Source: Cellulosilyticum sp. I15G10I2 (GTDB lineage Bacteria > Bacillota > Clostridia > Lachnospirales > Cellulosilyticaceae). Taken from it: DNA of 64,000 bases. Position numbers and translations under genes: made by a program. The stretch is taken from positions 558,001-622,000 of the forward strand of contig NZ_FMMP01000006.1 of assembly GCF_900095725.1 (NCBI RefSeq). Reading direction: 5' to 3'. A model generated the notes under the pieces. That model made no database searches and was not told the origin of the DNA. It saw only the letters and a program-made list of their open reading frames with translations. Below are positions 54,607 to 63,090 of the stretch, in pieces (positions within the stretch are counted from its first letter, which is position 1; every line of letters begins with the position of its first letter).

Positions 54607-54638
54607 TATCTATCTTAATTTTAAATAGGGAGCCTGAT

Positions 54639-55178
54639 ATGGAAGAACAAAAAATATTACTCGATGAAGCAGCTATGAATAGAGCGCTAACAAGAATTGC
54701 CCATGAGATTATAGAAGCAAATAAAGGGGCAAGGGATATAGTACTTGTAGGAATTGAAACGAGAGGCGTGCCACTTGCCAAAATATTATCTGAGAAGATA
54801 AAACTGATTGAAAATACTGATGTGCCTGTAGAAAAAATAAATATTACTTTTTATCGTGATGATTTAGAAAAAAAATTTTCCCAGCCTATTACTGGAGAAA
54901 GTATCATTAATTCAAATATTAATGGGAAAACTATTATTCTTGTAGACGATGTCATTTATACAGGAAGGACTGTTCGGGCGGCGATGGATGCACTTATGGA
55001 TATTGGAAGACCAAGCTATATTAAACTTGCGACACTTATAGATAGAGGGCATCGAGAACTGCCTATTCGCTCAGATTTCGTAGGTAAAAATATACCGACA
55101 TCTAAAAAAGAGATCGTCCATGTTCATATTAAAGAAATAGATGGCGATAATATTGTTTTGCTAGAAATTAAAAATTAA
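54639..55178 (+). CDS. pyrR: pyr operon attenuator / uracil phosphoribosyltransferase PyrR
   Basis: UMP-sensing RNA-binding protein with secondary uracil phosphoribosyltransferase activity. From ATG 54639 it has 179 residues, the normal size, with the PRPP-binding loop [18 protein letters not shown]. The open frame to 54552 lies in the attenuator and is rejected; AGGGAG precedes the ATG. It is predicted to regulate itself and pyrP through the leader. Confidence 0.97.
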   Translation: MEEQKILLDEAAMNRALTRIAHEIIEANKGARDIVLVGIETRGVPLAKILSEKIKLIENTDVPVEKINITFYRDDLEKKFSQPITGESIINSNINGKTIILVDDVIYTGRTVRAAMDALMDIGRPSYIKLATLIDRGHRELPIRSDFVGKNIPTSKKEIVHVHIKEIDGDNIVLLEIKN

Positions 55179-55206
55179 TATAAATTACTTAAAAGGAGAA
55201 ATGAAT

Positions 55207-56529
55207 ATGGAACAAATTAACATTAGTAAAAAGCTTATCCTTGGTCTGCAACACGTACTCGCAATGTTTGGTGCAACAGTACTGGTACCTATTTTAACGG
55301 GGCTAGACCCAGGGATTGCACTGCTTTGTGCCGGGATAGGAACTTTAGTATTTCACAGTGTTACAAAAGGTATAGTTCCTGTGTTTTTAGGATCAAGTTT
55401 TGCATTTATTTCAGCTATTGCTATTACATTACAAGCCTATGGCATTGGTGTAGTAAAGGGGGGGATTATTGCAACTGGACTCGTTTATGTTATAATGGCA
55501 GGAGTTATTAAACTAGCAGGTGTTGAAAGAGTAAAATCATTTTTTCCACCTATCGTAGTAGGCCCTATCATTATGGTTATAGGCCTTAGACTTAGTCCTG
55601 TTGCAATTAACATGATAGGCTATTCACCTATTGTAGAGCAGAACCCAGATGCACAGAAGATGGCTGAAATACTAACAAGTAATGGTTTTCAAATAGACAG
55701 CGCAATCTTCAATAATGTTTCTGGTGTTTTTAGAATTCCTTTTCAAGGTCTTTTAGTAGCGACTATCGTTATTGTTACCATGATTATTGTATCTATATTT
55801 GCAAAAGGTTTTTTTAAGATGGTACCTATTCTAATTTCTGTAATTGTAGGCTATTTAGCAGCAATGGTATTTGGTATGGTTGATATAGCAGCTATTGTTG
55901 ATGCCCCTTGGTTTGGTTTTTCAGACTTAGGAACTGAGCATCTTTTCACTCTTCCTAAATTTACTTGGGAAGCGGCTATTGCAATTGCACCTATTGCACT
56001 TGTTGTTTTTATTGAACATATAGGAGATATTACAACAAATGGTGCTGTAGTTGGCAAAAACTTTTTTGATAATCCAGGGGTCCATAGAACACTGCTTGGA
56101 GATGGACTTGCAACAATGGCAGCGGGACTTTTAGGTGGCCCGGCAAATACTACATATGGTGAAAATACAGGCGTACTTGCAGTGACCAAAGTATATGATC
56201 CAAATGTTATAAGAATAGCTGCTGTTTTTGCAATAGTACTTAGTTTGTTTGGTAAGTTCACAGCAATTATTCAGACGATACCTACGCCTGTTATGGGAGG
56301 AATCAGTATTATTTTATTTGGAATGATTGCGAGTGTTGGTGTAAGAACGTTAGTTGATGCACAACTTGATTTTACGCATAGCAGAAATTTAATTATTGCA
56401 GCGATTATTTTCGTTACAGGAATTAGTATTGATAATATCGCAGTGGTAGGAACTATAACGATATCAGGACTTGCCATAGCAGCGCTGATAGGAGTTGTTT
56501 TAAATAAAGTGTTGCCACAAGATATTTAG
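55207..56529 (+). CDS. pyrP: uracil permease (NCS2 family)
   Basis: Uracil:proton symporter of the UraA/PyrP branch of NCS2 transporters. From ATG 55207 it has 440 residues with about 14 membrane segments; GLQHVLAMFGATVLVPILTG at the N-terminus and the NTTYGENTGVLAVTKVYDP motif are characteristic. ATG 55207 is eight bases after AGGAG; ATG 55201 is two bases from it. It is cotranscribed with pyrR under PyrR attenuation. Confidence 0.95.
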   Translation: MEQINISKKLILGLQHVLAMFGATVLVPILTGLDPGIALLCAGIGTLVFHSVTKGIVPVFLGSSFAFISAIAITLQAYGIGVVKGGIIATGLVYVIMAGVIKLAGVERVKSFFPPIVVGPIIMVIGLRLSPVAINMIGYSPIVEQNPDAQKMAEILTSNGFQIDSAIFNNVSGVFRIPFQGLLVATIVIVTMIIVSIFAKGFFKMVPILISVIVGYLAAMVFGMVDIAAIVDAPWFGFSDLGTEHLFTLPKFTWEAAIAIAPIALVVFIEHIGDITTNGAVVGKNFFDNPGVHRTLLGDGLATMAAGLLGGPANTTYGENTGVLAVTKVYDPNVIRIAAVFAIVLSLFGKFTAIIQTIPTPVMGGISIILFGMIASVGVRTLVDAQLDFTHSRNLIIAAIIFVTGISIDNIAVVGTITISGLAIAALIGVVLNKVLPQDI

Positions 56530-56531
56530 TC

Positions 56532-56571
56532 ATAATAAAACACTTATCAGCTATGATAAGTGTTTTATTAT
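56532..56571 (+). terminator. intrinsic terminator after pyrP
   Basis: An 18-bp perfect stem (arms 56532-56549 and 56554-56571) with a four-base loop GCTA. The core AAAACACTTATCA and its complement are AT-rich at the ends, so it could work on both strands. Confidence 0.85.
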
Positions 56572-56640
56572 ATTTACAAACAGAAGATAAAGATTATGCC
56601 TTAAGAAATAGATGGAATAGTACATAAAAATGAAATGATA

Positions 56641-56669
56641 TAGACAGTAAAAGTCATTTTAGGTATAAT
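56641..56669 (+). promoter_or_regulatory. xerD promoter
   Basis: TAGACA at 56641-56646, 17-base spacer and perfect TATAAT at 56664-56669, 53 bases before xerD. Confidence 0.7.
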
Positions 56670-56721
56670 AGAATAAAACTAAAATTCAAATAATATTATA
56701 GAGGGTTAAAGGGGAGTAGAT

Positions 56722-57612
56722 ATGCAGGAATATATCACGTTATTTTTATATTATTTAAAAGACGTTAAATCAGCATCCAATAATACCATCCAATCCTATG
56801 AGAGAGACTTGAAGTATTTTCTAAAGTATCTCCAACAAATTAATATTACGGATATGGTGAAGCTTACTGATAAACATATTAATACCTATTTAGAGTCTAT
56901 GACAAGTGCAGGGAAATCTACTGCAACTATTTCAAGAACATTAGCTTCTATTAGAGCGTTTTGTCAGTATCTTATACATCAACAAGTGCTGAGTGAGAAT
57001 CCTGCACATATAATTGCCCTCCCTAAGATTGATAAAAAAGTCCCTAAAATTTTAACTGAGGCTCAAATTACTTGTTTGCTAGATCAACCCAACGTAAATG
57101 ATATAAAAGGGATTAGAGATCGTGCAATGTTAGAATTACTCTATGCAACAGGGATTAGGGTTTCGGAACTAATAGGTCTTAGAGTAACAGATATTAATTT
57201 GCAGCAAGGTTATATTATTTGCAGAGATTCTCAAAAAGAACGGACTATTCCTATTGGTAAGTCTGCTATTACCGCACTTAATCAATATATTGTACAAGTT
57301 AGACATGTACTATTAAGAGAACATGCAGATAATTGTCTATTTGTTAACTGTAATGGGCAACGGATGACAAGACAAGGATTTTGGAAAATCTTAAAGAACT
57401 ATTCTAAAGCACTTAATATTGCAGAAGATATTACACCACACATGTTAAGACATTCTTTTGCAGCACATTTAGTTCAAAATGGTGCTAACTTAAAGTCAGT
57501 TCAGCAGATGTTAGGACACTCCGATATTTCGACAACACAAGTTTATATGCAGCTCAATAAAGAAACAGAAGAGCTTAAGGATATTTATAACAAGTCACAT
57601 CCAAGGGCTTAG
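56722..57612 (+). CDS. xerD: tyrosine recombinase XerD
   Basis: Chromosome-dimer-resolving recombinase. The 296 residues have the N-terminal SAM-like core-binding domain (1-100) and catalytic domain with Arg146, Lys172, His240, Arg243, His266 and nucleophile Tyr275 (TPHMLRHSFAAHL, LGHSDISTTQVYMQL). Size, genomic position before deoB-pdp and lack of mobile-element context support XerD rather than a phage integrase. AAAGGGGAG precedes the ATG. Confidence 0.92.
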   Translation: MQEYITLFLYYLKDVKSASNNTIQSYERDLKYFLKYLQQINITDMVKLTDKHINTYLESMTSAGKSTATISRTLASIRAFCQYLIHQQVLSENPAHIIALPKIDKKVPKILTEAQITCLLDQPNVNDIKGIRDRAMLELLYATGIRVSELIGLRVTDINLQQGYIICRDSQKERTIPIGKSAITALNQYIVQVRHVLLREHADNCLFVNCNGQRMTRQGFWKILKNYSKALNIAEDITPHMLRHSFAAHLVQNGANLKSVQQMLGHSDISTTQVYMQLNKETEELKDIYNKSHPRA

Positions 57613-57619
57613 AAATAAT

Positions 57620-57647
57620 ACCAGAGTATAAAAACTCTGGTTTTTTT
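57620..57647 (+). terminator. intrinsic terminator after xerD
   Basis: ACCAGAGT pairs with ACTCTGGT around ATAAAA, followed by T7. Confidence 0.88.
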
Positions 57648-57699
57648 GTATACTTATTTATATAATAGAAGCATAAGTGGGATAAGGAAGGTGGAAAAT

Positions 57700-58869
57700 A
57701 TGAAAAGAGTAATATGGATTGTTTTAGATAGTGTAGGGATAGGCGCTATGCCAGATGCATATCAGTATGGCGATGAAGCCGCAAATACACTTTCACATGT
57801 TTATGCCAATTGTGGAGGATTAGATATAAAGCATATGATAGAATTAGGACTTGGGAATATTGACGGTATTGAACTTTTACCTAATCATATAGCACCTAAA
57901 GGGGCATTTGGAAGACTTGCGGAACTATCTAAAGGGAAGGACACAACTACTGGACATTGGGAAATGATAGGTATTTATACAAAGGAACCTTTTCCGACGT
58001 ATCCTAATGGGTTTCCTAAAACACTAATTAATACATTCGAAAACAAAATAAAAGGTGGTATTATTGGTAACTATCCCGCTTCAGGGACCCAGATCATTGA
58101 GCAATTAGGTGAAGAACATATGCGGACGGGACATCCGATAGTCTACACCTCAGCTGACAGTGTATTTCAGATTGCAGCCCATGAAGAAATTATACCGCTT
58201 GAAAGGTTGTATGAAATATGTGAAATAGCTAGGCAGATGCTAGTTGGTGAACATGAGGTTTCCCGTGTTATTGCAAGGCCTTTCGTTGGTGAACCAGGAC
58301 AATTTGTAAGAACTTCTAATCGTAGGGATTTTGCAGTAACTCCCCCGGTGCCTAATCTTTTAACTTATTGCCAGAAAGATAATATTCCTGTTATTGCTAT
58401 AGGAAAAATAGAAGATATTTTTGCTAAGCAAGGGATATCGCAGGCTATTCATACTATAAGTAATGAAGATGGCATTGATACAACAGTAGAATGTATGAGA
58501 CGGTATAAGGAAGGGATAATCTTTACTAATCTTGTGGATTTTGATATGAAATGGGGGCATAGAAATGATTATAGGAGTTATGGCCAAGGTTTAGAAGAGT
58601 TTGATAGAAGGCTTCCTGAGATATTAAATCTCATGACACAAGAGGATATTCTCATTATTACAGCAGATCATGGATGTGATCCTACTACAAAGGGATCTGA
58701 TCATACAAGAGAATATGTACCCCTGATTGTAGTTGGGGAGAAGATTAAAGCAGGTTTTAATTTAAATACTCGATCAAGTTTTGCAGATATAGGGCAAACG
58801 CTCTGTGAGCTGTTTGGTATGAAGGATTTAGAAATTGGTACAAGTTTTTTAAAAGAAATTTTGAAATAG
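57700..58869 (+). CDS. deoB: phosphopentomutase
   Basis: Interconverts (deoxy)ribose 1- and 5-phosphates in nucleoside salvage. The 389 residues belong to the alkaline-phosphatase superfamily with metal-site motifs DSVGIGAMPDA near the N-terminus and TADHGCDPTTKGSDHTREYVP near the C-terminus; the phosphorylated Thr lies in KGKDTTTGHWEM. ATG 57700 follows AAGGAAGGTGG; the open frame to 57646 has no ribosome site. It works with pdp downstream. A TATAAT at 57661-57666 may be its -10 box. Confidence 0.97.
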   Translation: MKRVIWIVLDSVGIGAMPDAYQYGDEAANTLSHVYANCGGLDIKHMIELGLGNIDGIELLPNHIAPKGAFGRLAELSKGKDTTTGHWEMIGIYTKEPFPTYPNGFPKTLINTFENKIKGGIIGNYPASGTQIIEQLGEEHMRTGHPIVYTSADSVFQIAAHEEIIPLERLYEICEIARQMLVGEHEVSRVIARPFVGEPGQFVRTSNRRDFAVTPPVPNLLTYCQKDNIPVIAIGKIEDIFAKQGISQAIHTISNEDGIDTTVECMRRYKEGIIFTNLVDFDMKWGHRNDYRSYGQGLEEFDRRLPEILNLMTQEDILIITADHGCDPTTKGSDHTREYVPLIVVGEKIKAGFNLNTRSSFADIGQTLCELFGMKDLEIGTSFLKEILK

Positions 58870-58908
58870 ACTTTGGGATTAGATAATCAAAATGAGGAGG
58901 CTGTTTTT

Positions 58909-60213
58909 ATGAGAATGTATGAAATTATAGAACATAAGAAAAAAGGAAAAGCCTTATCTAAAGAAGAAATAGACTATGTAATACAAGGTTATACTAGTGG
59001 GATAATCCCAGATTATCAGATGTCGGCGCTACTTATGGCAATTTATTTTAAAGGTATGAATATTGAAGAAACTTCTGATTTAACACTTGCTATGGCTAAA
59101 AGCGGAAATATGATGGATTTATCACTTATTAGAGGTATAAAGGTTGACAAGCATAGTACGGGAGGTGTAGGTGATAAGACGACAATCGTTCTAGGACCGC
59201 TTGTTGCAGCAGCAGGCGTTAAGGTGGCGAAGATGTCAGGAAGAGGACTTGGCCACACAGGAGGAACGATAGATAAGTTAGAAGCAATACCAGGATTTAA
59301 GGTAGAGTTAACTATGGATCAGTTTGTTGAACACGTTAATAAACATCATATAGCTGTTGTCTCTCAAAGTGGAAACTTAGCGCCAGCAGATAAAAAGATT
59401 TATGCACTTAGAGATGTTACTGCGACAGTGGACAATATTTCACTTATAGCAAGTTCTATTATGTCTAAGAAAATTGCATCTGGAGCGGAAGCTATTGTAC
59501 TTGATGTGAAGTGTGGAAGTGGCGCTTTTATGAAAGAAACAGAGGAAGCTGTAAATTTGGCTGAAGTTATGGTGGATATTGGAAACCAAGTAGGCAGAAA
59601 AACAGTAGCTGTTATATCTGACATGAATCAGCCTCTTGGATATGCAGTAGGGAATGCTTTAGAAGTTAAAGAGGCGATAGAAACGCTAAAAGGTCATGGA
59701 CCTAAAGATCTCACTGAACTAACAATTACACTAGCAAGTCATATGCTTGTCCTAGGAGAAGTGTGCAGTGATATTAAAGAAGCAGAGATCATTATAAAAG
59801 AGATTATCAAAAATGGAAAAGCTATAGATAAGTTAAAGGAATGGATAGCATTACAAGGAGGAGATGTTAATGCGGTAGATAATTATGAGCTATTAGGTAA
59901 ATCAAAATATACAGAAAAAATTATTTTAGAAGATACGGGGTATGTTTATTCAATTAATGCCGAAGAGATAGGCAGGGCTGCATTGGTATTAGGTGCAGGC
60001 AGGGAAAACAAAACAAGTGTAATTGACCTTACTGTAGGGGTTGTTATTCATAAGAAAATAGGGGATTATATCAGAGAAGGGGAAGCAATTGCTACTATTT
60101 ATTACAATGAAACAGCGCAACAAAAGGCAGCGCGCAGTATTCTGACCAATGCATATGTTATTACCCAAGAGGTGCCTAAGACCCCTCAACTCATTTATAA
60201 GTTCATAGGTTAG
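58909..60213 (+). CDS. pdp: pyrimidine-nucleoside phosphorylase
   Basis: Cleaves uridine, deoxyuridine and thymidine with phosphate; the sugar phosphate then goes to DeoB. The 434 residues begin MRMYEIIEHKKKG and carry the family signature SGRGLGHTGGTIDKLEAIPG, phosphate-binding KHSTGGVGDKTT, and a C-terminal domain. ATG 58909 is eight bases after GAGGAGG; an upstream in-frame start at 58873 would cover that site. It follows deoB by 39 bases. Confidence 0.96.
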   Translation: MRMYEIIEHKKKGKALSKEEIDYVIQGYTSGIIPDYQMSALLMAIYFKGMNIEETSDLTLAMAKSGNMMDLSLIRGIKVDKHSTGGVGDKTTIVLGPLVAAAGVKVAKMSGRGLGHTGGTIDKLEAIPGFKVELTMDQFVEHVNKHHIAVVSQSGNLAPADKKIYALRDVTATVDNISLIASSIMSKKIASGAEAIVLDVKCGSGAFMKETEEAVNLAEVMVDIGNQVGRKTVAVISDMNQPLGYAVGNALEVKEAIETLKGHGPKDLTELTITLASHMLVLGEVCSDIKEAEIIIKEIIKNGKAIDKLKEWIALQGGDVNAVDNYELLGKSKYTEKIILEDTGYVYSINAEEIGRAALVLGAGRENKTSVIDLTVGVVIHKKIGDYIREGEAIATIYYNETAQQKAARSILTNAYVITQEVPKTPQLIYKFIG

Positions 60214-60268
60214 TCTATTGATAAAAAATAAGCAGCTCGTTAAGGGCTGCTTATTTTTTATCAATAGA
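60214..60268. terminator. large terminator hairpin after pdp
   Basis: A 23-bp perfect stem (arms 60214-60236 and 60246-60268) with a nine-base loop starts directly after the pdp stop and contains internal A6/T6 blocks. Confidence 0.85.
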
Positions 60269-60282
60269 AAAGCTCAAGTAAA

Positions 60283-60311
60283 GTATATTTTCTATAAAAT
60301 GACAAATACTA
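60283..60311 (+). promoter_or_regulatory. possible forespore-type promoter before dacF
   Basis: GTATA at 60283-60287 and AATACTA at 60305-60311 (one base from the sigma-G -10 CATACTA) are 17 bases apart. Forespore control of dacF is known in Bacillus; the match here is modest. Confidence 0.3.
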
Positions 60312-60339
60312 CAAGGGGAATAATAATAAGGAGGTACTT

Positions 60340-61518
60340 ATGAAGAAGATACTGATAGTAAGTATGTTAATAAGCATAATGGTAACATCACAATCATTAC
60401 ATGCTACGGCTGATAAACCAAAAGAATCTATAGCGGCTACAGCTAGAAGTTATGTCCTGATAGAAGAATCCAGCGGCAAAATATTACTTGATAGTAATAA
60501 AGATGTCCCACTACCACCGGCTAGTATTACCAAGATCATGACACTTTTGCTTATAAATGATGCAATAGCGTCAGGAAAGATAACATGGGATGATAGGGTG
60601 ACAATAAGTGAACATGCAGCACATATGGGTGGATCACAAGTTTTTATGGAACCAGGTGAAGAGCAGACGGTCAGAGACTTAGTGAAATGTATTTGTATTG
60701 CATCAGCAAACGATGCAGCTGTTGCGATGGGAGAATATATTGCAGGAAGTGAAGAGAAATTTGTGGAAATGATGAATCGACGGGCTAAAGAATTAGGGAT
60801 GAATCAAACAGTCTTTAAAAATGCATGTGGACTCCACACAGAAGGGCATGTTTCAACTGCCTATGATATTGCGCTGATGTCGCGGGAACTTATGAAAAAA
60901 TATCCCGAACTCTCTAAAGTTTTGACAATTTGGATGGATACAATTATCCACAAGACCAGACGGGGAGAGTCAGAGTTTGGTCTTTCAAATACAAATAAAA
61001 TGATTAAATGGTACAAAGGTATAACAGGGCTTAAAACGGGGTACACTCCAGAGGCTAAACATTGTGTAAGTGCAACAGCAACTCGTGGTGGCATGGGGCT
61101 TATTGCCGTAGTTATGGGGGCGGCAGATGGCAAAACAAGATTTCAAGAAGCAGGTCAGCTTCTAGACTATGGCTTCGCAAATTATATGGTTAAGACAGGA
61201 CCGCAAATAGGAACCGTAGTTGGCAAAACGCCCATTAAAAAAGGAGATAAAGCCCTTGTTGAAGGCGTTACAGAAGAAACGAAAGCATTTGTAGTTGGAA
61301 AAGATAATGCAAATATAGAGTTAACTTATGAAGTTAAATATGATAATAACTTATGTGCCCCGATTACAAAAGGAGATAAGATAGGTATTATCACATATTA
61401 TCTAGAGGGGAATAAAGTAGGAGAGGCGCCAGTTGTAGCCGCGTATAATGTAGGGAAGGCAAAACTAAAAGATATGCTGCCCTATATGTATAGGAGATAC
61501 TTTAGTTTATCAAAATAA
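60340..61518 (+). CDS. dacF: D-alanyl-D-alanine carboxypeptidase (DacF-type)
   Basis: Low-molecular-weight penicillin-binding protein that trims the terminal D-Ala from stem peptides. The 392 residues have a signal peptide (1-24), Ser62-x-x-Lys65 (PASITKIM), Ser122-Ala-Asn124, and KTG at 231-233, then a C-terminal beta domain and an amphipathic tail for membrane attachment. AGGAGG precedes the ATG. Whether it acts in spores (DacF) or growth (DacA) cannot be settled; the candidate promoter and neighbours favour DacF. Confidence 0.9.
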   Translation: MKKILIVSMLISIMVTSQSLHATADKPKESIAATARSYVLIEESSGKILLDSNKDVPLPPASITKIMTLLLINDAIASGKITWDDRVTISEHAAHMGGSQVFMEPGEEQTVRDLVKCICIASANDAAVAMGEYIAGSEEKFVEMMNRRAKELGMNQTVFKNACGLHTEGHVSTAYDIALMSRELMKKYPELSKVLTIWMDTIIHKTRRGESEFGLSNTNKMIKWYKGITGLKTGYTPEAKHCVSATATRGGMGLIAVVMGAADGKTRFQEAGQLLDYGFANYMVKTGPQIGTVVGKTPIKKGDKALVEGVTEETKAFVVGKDNANIELTYEVKYDNNLCAPITKGDKIGIITYYLEGNKVGEAPVVAAYNVGKAKLKDMLPYMYRRYFSLSK

Positions 61519-61523
61519 TGGCG

Positions 61524-61567
61524 TAAAAGCATAATTAGTGCCCATATCTAATTATGCTTTTATTTTT
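61524..61567 (+). terminator. intrinsic terminator after dacF
   Basis: A 15-bp perfect stem (61524-61538 with 61548-61562), nine-base loop, then T5. Confidence 0.88.
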
Positions 61568-61657
61568 ACTCTTGCATAAATAATAAGTAGGCTATACACT
61601 AAATATATATTAGTAGCATGTTTGTGAAGCATGTAAAATATGCAGGAGGAAATATAA

Positions 61658-62422
61658 GTGTCCGTAACATTTAAATTGCAAGATTTTGAAGGGCCGTTAG
61701 ATTTATTATTATATCTTATTGAAAAAAACAAAATGAATATTTATGATATTGAAATTTCTGCTATTACAGATCAATACATGGAGTATCTTGAAGATTCTTC
61801 TCAAATTGAACTCGAGCAACTAAGTGATTTTATTGTAATGGCATCAAACTTACTTCTCATTAAATCAAAAATGTTGCTGCCTAAGCAGACAAAAGTAGAG
61901 GAGGAGTCAGAGGAAGATCCAAGAGAGGAACTAGTAAGAAAGCTACTCGAATATAAAAAATTTAAGTATGTTTCAGATAAACTTCATGAATGTCAATCTG
62001 CCTCCTATACATATTGTTTTAGAAATTCATCAGCACATATAGATATTCCAGAAGTTTCTATACCCTATGATGAAATCTTAGAAAATGTAACATTACAAGG
62101 TTTATATCGTACTTTTCAAGAACTTATTAAACAGAAAGAGTGGGAAATACGTGAGAAATCAGATAAAAAAATAGACTATAATATTTTAAGAAAAGATGTT
62201 TATACAATTGAACAAAAAAGCATTTATATTCTTCAACTGATTAAGCTAAATCAAAAAACAAGCTTTTTTGAAATATGTGATAAAAATATGCCCAAGATTG
62301 AACTGATAGTCTCATTCATGGCGTTATTAGAACTCGTACATAAGAAAAAAATAATAATTACGCAAGTAGATCCACTAGGAGATATAGTAATAACCGGAGG
62401 GTGTGAGTGTGATGAAAACTGA
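61658..62422 (+). CDS. scpA: segregation and condensation protein A
   Basis: Kleisin subunit that bridges the SMC heads. The 254 residues start with the kleisin N-terminus (VTFKLQDFEGPLDLLLYLIEKNKMNIYDI) and end in a winged-helix (VSFMALLELVHKKKI). The start is GTG 61658 after AGGAGG. It overlaps scpB by 11 bases. Its partner smc is 31 kb upstream. Confidence 0.96.
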   Translation: MSVTFKLQDFEGPLDLLLYLIEKNKMNIYDIEISAITDQYMEYLEDSSQIELEQLSDFIVMASNLLLIKSKMLLPKQTKVEEESEEDPREELVRKLLEYKKFKYVSDKLHECQSASYTYCFRNSSAHIDIPEVSIPYDEILENVTLQGLYRTFQELIKQKEWEIREKSDKKIDYNILRKDVYTIEQKSIYILQLIKLNQKTSFFEICDKNMPKIELIVSFMALLELVHKKKIIITQVDPLGDIVITGGCECDEN

Positions 62423-62987
62423 ACTTGAAAGCCTTATAGAAGCATTGCTTTTCTATTCTGGAGATGTAATATCAAAAGAGAGATTGTGTGAAATATGTGA
62501 TGCAGAAGAAATTACAATGCATATGGCTGTTTATAAACTTAATGAAATCTATAAAGCAACGAACAGTGGGATAGAAGTCATAGAAGTGGATGATGGCTAT
62601 CAAATGTGTACAGCACCTAAACATACCAGTTATATACAAAAGTTAAGACAAAAGCCTATAAAGAATATGCTTACACAAGCGCTTATTGAAACGTTATCTA
62701 TTATAGCTTATTCGCAGCCTATTACCCGTACACAAATAGAAGATATACGAGGGGTAAGATGTGAACATGCACTCAGCAGGTTAGTAGAGTATAACCTTAT
62801 CGAAGAAGTGGGGAGACTTAATGTTATTGGCAGACCTATTTTATTTGGGACAACCCATGATTTCTTAAGACACTTTGGATTTAAAAATTTGGACGGACTT
62901 CCTAAAATTAAAGAAGAGTTATTACAGCGGTTTAAAGATGAGATAAGAGAAGAAATGAATTATTATGAAGAGGATAACAAGATGTGA
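62412..62987 (+). CDS. scpB: segregation and condensation protein B
   Basis: Winged-helix dimer that binds ScpA and completes the SMC complex. The 191 residues contain two winged-helix domains (ESLIEALLFYSGDVISKE; ALIETLSIIAYSQPITRTQIEDIRGV). ATG 62412 follows GGAGGG by ten bases; GTG 62403 and GTG 62409 are in-frame alternatives. Confidence 0.95.
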   Translation: MKTELESLIEALLFYSGDVISKERLCEICDAEEITMHMAVYKLNEIYKATNSGIEVIEVDDGYQMCTAPKHTSYIQKLRQKPIKNMLTQALIETLSIIAYSQPITRTQIEDIRGVRCEHALSRLVEYNLIEEVGRLNVIGRPILFGTTHDFLRHFGFKNLDGLPKIKEELLQRFKDEIREEMNYYEEDNKM

Positions 62988-63090
62988 CGTTTTGTATTTG
63001 CTGCGCATAATCCATAAAGAATGAATAAAAGTTAGTAAGATGAGGGATGATTTTACATAAGTAATTATTTCATTATAAAGGAGCAAGTTT

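Noticed and set aside
54552-54638. 29-codon extension of pyrR
   Set aside because: Runs through the attenuator terminator and is not family-like.
55851-56261. 136-codon minus-strand frame in pyrP
   Set aside because: Shadow frame; the + strand codes a clear NCS2 transporter throughout.
56722-57612. Tyrosine recombinase considered as a phage or transposon integrase
   Set aside because: Size, XerD-type motifs, core-gene neighbours and no att-like repeats or mobile genes nearby.
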